A program made the translations under genes and the position numbers. From assembly GCA_934591845.1 (NCBI GenBank), contig CAKTPO010000021.1:1-36714 (forward strand): DNA of 36,714 bases, in the 5' to 3' direction. The stretch is from an uncultured Oscillospiraceae bacterium. Its GTDB lineage: Bacteria; Bacillota; Clostridia; Oscillospirales; Oscillospiraceae. The notes under the pieces are model-generated. The model was not told the DNA's origin and did not search any database. It saw only the letters and a list, made by a program, of their open reading frames with translations. This document shows, in pieces, positions 31,768-36,714 of the stretch (position 1 is its first letter; every line of letters begins with the position of its first letter).

Positions 31768-32348
31768 GGCTTTTCCAACTGATCCAGGTTTCGGGTAAAG
31801 GGTTCCAGGCAGTTTTCCAGGAACCAGGCCACTTCTTCCCGCTGGGCCGCTTCCAGAGCGGCCAGAGTCTGTGCAGAAGCTGTGGAAAACTCCTGATTTC
31901 CGGCTTTCAGTTCTTCCAGACACTTGATGTAGGCGGCCAGCTTGTCCGCGGCTTTGACAATGGGGTTTACTGCCTCGTTTTGTTCCAGAACATAGTCCCG
32001 GTAGCTCTCCCGCAGGGCCGGGGGGAGCATGGAGAGTAGTTTTTCACCCGCCGCATCCTCCACCACCCGGTAAGCCTGACGAAGTTCCGGGGAGTAATAC
32101 TTGATGGGGGTGGGCAGGTCGCCGGTGAGAATTTCGGCGACATCGTGATACAGAGCCGCCACGGCGCACTGCTCCGGGTCAGGGCCGGGCAGATGAAGAA
32201 TGTCCCGGCGGATGAGGGCCAGGGCATGGGCCAGAATGGCCACCTGGTGGCTGTGTTCCTGTAGGTTTTCCGAAAAACTATTGCGCATCAGCCCCCACCG
32301 GGTGATATAGCGCATTCTGCCCAGAAAGGCATAAAATTCATTGGCCAT
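31764..32348 (-). CDS. HD-domain 5'-deoxynucleotidase, YfbR-like
   Basis: A 194-residue HD hydrolase of the YfbR group, which removes phosphate from deoxyribonucleoside 5'-monophosphates. Metal ligands are visible in EHSHQVA (His32/His34), LYHDVAE (His68-Asp69) and KAADKLAA (C-terminal Asp); TGDLPTPIKY is typical of the family. Its start codon overlaps the stop of the upstream HAD gene (TAATG), so it is the last gene of the dnaD operon, and its end overlaps the tRNA-Leu promoter. The family is clear; the exact nucleotide preference is inferred. Confidence 0.9.
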   Translation of the reverse strand: MANEFYAFLGRMRYITRWGLMRNSFSENLQEHSHQVAILAHALALIRRDILHLPGPDPEQCAVAALYHDVAEILTGDLPTPIKYYSPELRQAYRVVEDAAGEKLLSMLPPALRESYRDYVLEQNEAVNPIVKAADKLAAYIKCLEELKAGNQEFSTASAQTLAALEAAQREEVAWFLENCLEPFTRNLDQLEKP

Positions 32349-32977
32349 TACAGGGCCTCCGCCATTTCTTCCAGCATGGGCACCAGCTGGCGCACCTGAT
32401 GGCAGTACCGGCTGCCGCCGATCTCATCTTCTTCCCGGAAGCCCCAAAGGACACTGAGGCAGGGAACACCGGCATTTTTGGCCGTCAGTACGTCTACCTC
32501 GCTGTCGCCTACATAGATGCAGCGGTCGGCACCGATGGCCTCCATGGCTTTCTTGATCATCTGGGGGGCGGGCTTCCGGGGGCAGTCCTTGGTTTCACCC
32601 AGGGCAAAGACCCCGGGAAAATAGGCGGCGCACAGGGGTTTTACCGCCGTATCCGGCTTGTTGGACACAATGGCAATGGGGTATTTTTCTTGGAGCGTGG
32701 CCAGGGCTTCCAGAATGCCCGGGTAGGGGGCGGTTTTTACCTGGCAATGCTCCGGATAATCCGCCTGAAACGCCGCCAATACCGGGGCCGGGTCTGCACC
32801 CTCCGGCACCGCCTGGGCGATGAGCCGTCCGGCACCGTTTCCCACAAAACGGCGAACCTCCTCCAGACTTCTCTGGGGGTAGCCAAAGAGGGCCAGGCTT
32901 CTGTTGGTGGCATCCATCAAATCCTCCAGGGTATTCAGCAGGGTGCCGTCCAAATCAAATAAAATTCCGGTTTTCAT
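32348..32977 (-). CDS. HAD hydrolase, phosphoglycolate phosphatase-like
   Basis: A 209-residue HAD subfamily IA hydrolase. The nucleophile and acid/base are Asp8 and Asp10 in LFDLDGTLLNT, with an alpha-helical cap (about 15-80), motif II IVSNKPD, motif III Lys in PRKPAPQMI, and motif IV YVGDSEVDVLTA. Gph relatives hydrolyse 2-phosphoglycolate or act on pyrophosphate; the substrate cannot be fixed here. It overlaps the dnaI-like gene by four bases (ATGA) and the yfbR start by one base, so translation is coupled along the operon. Confidence 0.9.
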   Translation of the reverse strand: MKTGILFDLDGTLLNTLEDLMDATNRSLALFGYPQRSLEEVRRFVGNGAGRLIAQAVPEGADPAPVLAAFQADYPEHCQVKTAPYPGILEALATLQEKYPIAIVSNKPDTAVKPLCAAYFPGVFALGETKDCPRKPAPQMIKKAMEAIGADRCIYVGDSEVDVLTAKNAGVPCLSVLWGFREEDEIGGSRYCHQVRQLVPMLEEMAEAL

Positions 32978-33960
32978 ACCATTCCTCCGTTTTTCAGCAT
33001 ACGAATGTCATCCCCCACAAAGGGCACCCGGCGATAGCTGCCCCGGAGCCGGGAAGCGATTTGGGGGGTGTAGCGTTTGCCGATGTCCTCTGTGGTCAGG
33101 TTCGTGGAAATAATGGTGGGTTTGCCCGCCAGAAGACGGTCATTGATCAGGCTGTAGAGGGCCACGTTCGTAAACTGCCCGGGCATTTCCGTACCCAGGT
33201 CGTCCAGGATCAGCAAATCGCACCGGGTAAAGTTTTCGCACTCCCGGCGGCATTCCTCGTCACCGCCGAACTTGGCCCGCTCCATTTTGGTAAACAGGTG
33301 GCCCGCAGTCTCATAGGCCACGGAGTAGCCCCGGTCGGCCACAGTCCGGGCAATGCAGGCGGACAAAAAGGTTTTGCCCAGGCCGGGGTTGCCGGAGAGT
33401 AGCAGACTTTCGGATTTTTCCGAGAAGAACACGGCGTAAGTCTTGCAGTCCCGGAGATTCTTTTCCATAATGGTCCGGGGGCTGACGCCGTAGTTGGGGT
33501 CTATCCGGTCCGGATAATAGTCCAGCCGGAAAGCGCCAAAGCTGTCCCGGTTGCCGGAAAGAATGGAAACCTCCTTTTTTTGCTCCTGACGGCAAAGCTC
33601 CCTTAAGCATTCGCACATGGTAGAGCCGATATAGCCGCTGCCCCCACATTTGTCGCAAATGGGGGAGTCGTCCAGAAAGCCCTCCTCAAAGTGCGCAAGA
33701 CACAGTTCCTCCCGCTCCCGCTGCAAAGCCAGATTCTCCTGCCGGGCACGGCTCAATTCCTGCTGGCCGTCAGTTCCCGCCTGAAAAGCGGCTCTGGCGG
33801 CATGGGCCATGGTCATGCGCAGCTGCCGGTCAATTTCACGAAGCCGGGGCACCTGGGCATAGGCAAGGGCCAGATGCTGCCGGTTTTCGGATTCCCGGTC
33901 TTCCTTGGCCTGGGCAAGCCTGGCTCTGGCCCGGAGAACCACTTCCGCACTGTATCCCAT
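32974..33960 (-). CDS. dnaI: Helicase loader ATPase, DnaI/DnaC-like
   Basis: A 328-residue AAA+ ATPase that loads the replicative helicase. The N-terminal third is helical and charged and contains a zinc finger CDKCGGSGYIGSTMCEC (Cys102, 105, 116, 118), as in DnaI. The ATPase part has Walker A GNPGLGKT (190-197), Walker B LLILDDLGTE, sensor ISTNLT and the Arg finger region ASRLRGSYRRVPF. It sits 3 bp after the dnaD-like gene, the normal clostridial primosome pair. An IstB-type transposon helper is a relative, but there is no transposase here and the zinc finger and dnaD neighbour favour DnaI. Confidence 0.92.
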   Translation of the reverse strand: MGYSAEVVLRARARLAQAKEDRESENRQHLALAYAQVPRLREIDRQLRMTMAHAARAAFQAGTDGQQELSRARQENLALQREREELCLAHFEEGFLDDSPICDKCGGSGYIGSTMCECLRELCRQEQKKEVSILSGNRDSFGAFRLDYYPDRIDPNYGVSPRTIMEKNLRDCKTYAVFFSEKSESLLLSGNPGLGKTFLSACIARTVADRGYSVAYETAGHLFTKMERAKFGGDEECRRECENFTRCDLLILDDLGTEMPGQFTNVALYSLINDRLLAGKPTIISTNLTTEDIGKRYTPQIASRLRGSYRRVPFVGDDIRMLKNGGMV

Positions 33961-33963
33961 GGA

Positions 33964-34842
33964 TCATCCCTCCTGAAACATTTTTCTGATGGCGGCTGCC
34001 TCGTCTGCGTCCAGAGGACGGCGTTCGGTTCGAATGTCCGCCTTTTTGTCCCCGGCCTGTACGGCCTGGGCGGTGTGCAAGCCCTGGCCGTGCCAACGCT
34101 GCAAAATCTTATTCATGTAAGCCCAGTTGAGCCCGCCGGTATTTAGGCACGTCCGCTCATAGGCCATGGCAATGGCTTCGTTATCAAAGCCCATTTCCAG
34201 CCAGCTCTGGGCATAACGCTCCTCCGCCGGGGTCAGATTCCGGCCCCGGATCTGCAATGCGTTCATCAGCTGGGAAAGCCGGGAAGCCCGGACGTTCTGG
34301 GACTGAATAAAGGCCGAGGCTTCTTCAATGCTGTCAATGCCCCGCTCGGCCCAGGCATAGGCCTCTTTCTCAATGGTCCGCAGACTGGGATTCCGGCTGC
34401 TGCCCCGGCGGCGGGCACGGTCTTTGCAATAGCAAATGAGCATCTGGATGACTTCCCCGGGCATATTGAGATACCGTACAAAACCCAGCAGGATTTTCAG
34501 TTCCTCAATATTCAGCGCCCGGCCCAGAAGCCGCTGGACCTCGCCGTAAAGGGCACGGAAAGAACTGTCAGTGTCCACGGCCTGCACCACGTCCCGCTCG
34601 GTATAGTCCGGCCGTTCCCCGGGAGCCACCCGGATGGGCCGCTCCTCCGGCCAAAGGCCCATCTGCCGCAGTGTGGCGGTAGCGCAGGACACCCGGGCTC
34701 CGCTGAGAGACAGCTCCTGCTCGGCATTGGCCGGATCGTTGCCGCTTTGTACATATAAATACACCAGCGCAGCCTCAGGGCTGGCAGCCCCCAGAAGCTT
34801 GCGCATATCCGTTTCGGAAACGGTAATGGTCTGTGCAATCAT
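33964..34842 (-). CDS. dnaD: DnaD-domain replication initiation protein
   Basis: A 292-residue protein with an N-terminal winged-helix-like part (about 1-90, MRKLLGAASPEAALVYLYV) and a DnaD/DnaB-type helical domain (about 105-200, LGRALNIEELKILLGFVRYL and MPGEVIQMLICYC). A second similar helical repeat lies at about 205-265, ending NWAYMNKILQRWHGQGL, with the YxxxI motif region. In Firmicutes DnaD and DnaB remodel origin DNA and recruit the DnaI-helicase complex. It heads the four-gene operon under a perfect promoter. A GGGAATAACC stretch upstream of the ATG is a weak ribosome site. Confidence 0.9.
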   Translation of the reverse strand: MIAQTITVSETDMRKLLGAASPEAALVYLYVQSGNDPANAEQELSLSGARVSCATATLRQMGLWPEERPIRVAPGERPDYTERDVVQAVDTDSSFRALYGEVQRLLGRALNIEELKILLGFVRYLNMPGEVIQMLICYCKDRARRRGSSRNPSLRTIEKEAYAWAERGIDSIEEASAFIQSQNVRASRLSQLMNALQIRGRNLTPAEERYAQSWLEMGFDNEAIAMAYERTCLNTGGLNWAYMNKILQRWHGQGLHTAQAVQAGDKKADIRTERRPLDADEAAAIRKMFQEG

Positions 34843-34877
34843 GGTTATTCCCTCGAATTTCTTCGCATTTGAGAACT

Positions 34878-34906
34878 ATTATACAGACCCAAAGGCAAAT
34901 TGTCAA
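34878..34906 (-). promoter_or_regulatory. Sigma-A promoter of the dnaD operon
   Basis: Perfect TTGACA (complement of 34901-34906), 17-bp spacer, TATAAT (complement of 34878-34883). Confidence 0.9.
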
Positions 34907-34932
34907 AAGCTATCTTTTTCCGGAAAACCGGA

Positions 34933-34960
34933 TTGCATTTTTGAGGTGCTGCGGTATAAT
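34933..34960 (+). promoter_or_regulatory. Sigma-A promoter of the dipeptidase gene
   Basis: TTGCAT (34933-34938), 16-bp spacer, TATAAT (34955-34960), 28 bases before the ATG and back to back with the dnaD promoter. Confidence 0.7.
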
Positions 34961-34987
34961 AAGAAAAAGAAAAGGGAGGAATACACC

Positions 34988-36391
34988 ATGACTGTTGAAG
35001 AAAGAATCACCCAATGGATGCAGGGCCGGGAAGAAGAACTGGTGGCGGCACTGGCTCCCATTATTGCGGCGGAGTCCACCTGTGCAGAGCCTCAACCCGG
35101 TATGCCCTTTGGCCCCGGCCCGGCTCTGGCGCTGGAACGTGCCCTGGCCCTGGCCCACAGTTGGGGCTTTGCCACGGAAAACCACCAGGGCTATGTAGGG
35201 ACTGCTGACCTGAATGACAAGCCGGAGGGGCTGCATGTTCTGGCCCACCTGGATGTGGTAGGAGCCGGTGACGGCTGGGATACAGACCCCTATACCCTGG
35301 TTCGGGAGGGAGACCTGATTTACGGACGGGGTACGGACGATGATAAAGGCCCGCTGGTGGCGGTTCTGCTGGCCATGCGCTGTGTCCGGGAGTTGGGGCT
35401 GCCCCTGTCCAAAAATGTCCGGCTCATTATGGGTACCGATGAAGAAACCGGCTCCCGGGATATTGAATACTATTATAAATCCCATCCTTTCGCCCCCTAC
35501 ACCCTGTCCCCGGATGCGGATTTCCCGGTGACCAATATTGAAAAGGCCCATTATGCTCCCAAATTCTCTGCCCGCTGGGAGAAAACCCTGGGAAGCGGCG
35601 TTCGGGTTCTGTCTATAGAGGGCGGTATCCGTACCAATGTGGCCCCTGCCAACTGTAAGGCGGTGCTGCAACATGTGGATATGCGGCAGCTGGAAGAAAT
35701 TCTTGACAGAATCACCCGGGAGACCGGCGTGAATATGACCGCCCGGCAGGAGGGAGACACCGTACTGCTCACCGCAACAGGCATCCAGGCCCACGCTTCC
35801 ACCCCGGATGAGGGCAAAAACGCCATTACGGCGGTGCTGCAGGTCCTGGCTCGGCTGCCCCTGGCAGAGGGAGCCGCCGAAAACTGCGTAAAAGCCCTGC
35901 ACACCCTGTTCCCCTATGGGGATAACCGGGGGGCGGCTCTGGGCGTTGCCATGGAAGACCGGGAATCCGGCGCCCTGACCCTATCTCTGACCCTGCTGAC
36001 TCTGACGGAAACCGGCTTTGAGGGCCGCTTTGATTCACGGGCACCGCTGTGCGCCACCCAGGAAAATCTTTGCCGGGTAACGGAAGAAAAAATGGCCGCT
36101 CTGGGCTGGGAATGCAAAGGGGATATGCTTCCGGCCCACGTGGTAGACGGGGAGTCGGACTTTGTAAAGACCTTGCTTTCCGCTTACGAGACCTTTACAG
36201 GCCGAAAGGGCTACTGCGAGGCTATCGGCGGTGGCACCTATGTCCACGAGATCCCCGGCGGCGTGGCCTTTGGTGCTGGAGAACATGATTTCGATTCCCG
36301 ACTCCACGGTGCCAACGAGCGGGCACGGCTTAGCCAGCTGCTCAAAACCGCCTGTATCTACGCTCTGGTGATTTCCAAGCTCTGCGCATAA
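34988..36391 (+). CDS. pepV: M20 family dipeptidase, PepV-like
   Basis: A 467-residue cytosolic zinc dipeptidase, the normal PepV length. ATG 34988 is chosen because GGGAGGAA lies eight bases upstream; the frame extends upstream into the dnaD region without support. The metal-site residues are visible: His87 and Asp89 (LAHLDVV), the bridging Asp in GRGTDDDKG (117-119), Glu152/Glu153 (GTDEETGS), Asp in SPDADFP and a C-terminal His (FGAGEHDFDSRLHGANE). The lid domain occupies about 180-380. It cleaves a broad range of dipeptides, so it may serve amino acid recycling. It stands alone in its transcription unit. Confidence 0.94.
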   Translation: MTVEERITQWMQGREEELVAALAPIIAAESTCAEPQPGMPFGPGPALALERALALAHSWGFATENHQGYVGTADLNDKPEGLHVLAHLDVVGAGDGWDTDPYTLVREGDLIYGRGTDDDKGPLVAVLLAMRCVRELGLPLSKNVRLIMGTDEETGSRDIEYYYKSHPFAPYTLSPDADFPVTNIEKAHYAPKFSARWEKTLGSGVRVLSIEGGIRTNVAPANCKAVLQHVDMRQLEEILDRITRETGVNMTARQEGDTVLLTATGIQAHASTPDEGKNAITAVLQVLARLPLAEGAAENCVKALHTLFPYGDNRGAALGVAMEDRESGALTLSLTLLTLTETGFEGRFDSRAPLCATQENLCRVTEEKMAALGWECKGDMLPAHVVDGESDFVKTLLSAYETFTGRKGYCEAIGGGTYVHEIPGGVAFGAGEHDFDSRLHGANERARLSQLLKTACIYALVISKLCA

Positions 36392-36714
36392 AAAGCCCAG
36401 ACCCTTCCCCCCGGCCCCTATCGTTTTTAGGGGACTGGGGGTGAATGTAAAAAAGAGCGAAATTTGGAAAAAAGTTCTTGACAAATGCGTATTCCGGTGG
36501 TAATATAACCGGGCTATTCAGCAGGGCGCAGAAATGAAGCGGCTGGACAGCCTACAGAAACGAAAAGTTTTAAGAATTTAGAAAAAAGTTCTTGACAAAC
36601 AGTTCGCTCAGTGGTATGATAAAAAAGTTCAAGCGCGAGCGAGAACGGCTGCATCTTGTAAATTGAATAACGTAAAGACAAACTATAACACCTTGGACAA
36701 TTAATGGAATTGTT
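36392..36714 (+). promoter_or_regulatory. Tandem strong promoters and leader, probably of an rRNA operon
   Basis: P1 is TTGACA (36478-36483), 17 bp, TAATAT (36501-36506); P2 is TTGACA (36592-36597), 17 bp, TATGAT (36615-36620). Both -35 boxes are preceded by the same block AAAAAAGTTCTTGACAAA with an A-rich upstream part like an UP element. Downstream, CTTGTAAATTGAATAACG and AAAGACAAAC resemble leaders before 16S rRNA. No coding frame is present. The window ends before any rRNA sequence, so the identity is inferred. An imperfect C/G-rich hairpin (about 36406-36440) after pepV lacks a good T-run. Confidence 0.75.

Noticed and set aside
32974..33960. IstB-type transposon ATPase
   Set aside because: The AAA+ motifs are shared, but the zinc finger, the dnaD neighbour and the absence of a transposase favour the helicase loader.
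34910..35902. 330-codon open frame on the minus strand opposite pepV
   Set aside because: Covers the pepV promoter and coding region in antisense; no ribosome site or family.

Overview
The window reads as chromosomal DNA of a moderately GC-rich, low-redundancy Firmicute, most likely a gut clostridium of the Oscillospiraceae/Ruminococcaceae type. The reasons are strong AGGAGG-type ribosome sites, TTGACA-17-TATAAT promoters, a type III glutamine synthetase, a YqeG phosphatase, a DnaD/DnaI primosome pair, an LPXTG-anchored Cna-B protein with HxHxxxCY repeats, and an ANTAR regulator beside nitrogen genes. The genus is not determined.

Layout. (1) 1-12150 is a nitrogen-assimilation block: the 3' part of carB, asnB, a short glutamine synthetase-like gene followed by an ANTAR-domain regulator, and a glnN (GS-III)-gltB operon. 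The asnB, short-GS and glnN transcripts each start at a near-consensus promoter and enter a leader with a hairpin whose six-base loop is AAGGAU or AAAGGU (A at 1, G at 4). The hairpin overlaps an intrinsic terminator. This is the target form of ANTAR antiterminators, so the regulator at 4695 probably controls all three units. (2) 12150-17600 is housekeeping: a hypothetical protein, yqeG, an M24 peptidase, efp, an acidic zinc-ribbon protein, two tRNAs, an MmcQ/YjbR protein and an aldo/keto reductase whose 5' leader holds a 163-bp palindromic MITE-like element. (3) 17900-24100 is a surface locus: a dedicated signal peptidase I and a 1853-residue wall-anchored adhesin-like protein. (4) 24150-31420 is a trehalose PTS operon (EIIBC, phospho-alpha-glucosidase, EIIA, HPr, enzyme I) with a divergent TreR-type repressor and three visible operators. 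Downstream lies a fragment that looks like a protein kinase. (5) 31420-34850 has a tyrosine-recombinase remnant at the 3' end of tRNA-Leu, then a dnaD-dnaI-gph-yfbR operon. (6) 34988-36714 has a PepV-like dipeptidase and two tandem strong promoters resembling those of an rRNA operon, whose genes would begin beyond the edge.

The most interesting part is the nitrogen block. The short GS paralogue has Lys where the catalytic flap Glu is expected and lacks the C-terminal tail. It lies 39 bp upstream of an ANTAR protein whose receiver domain has lost its phosphoacceptor Asp. A genuine GS-III is encoded nearby. This suggests, as inference only, that the short GS may be a nitrogen-state sensor partnered with a non-phosphorylated RNA-binding antiterminator.
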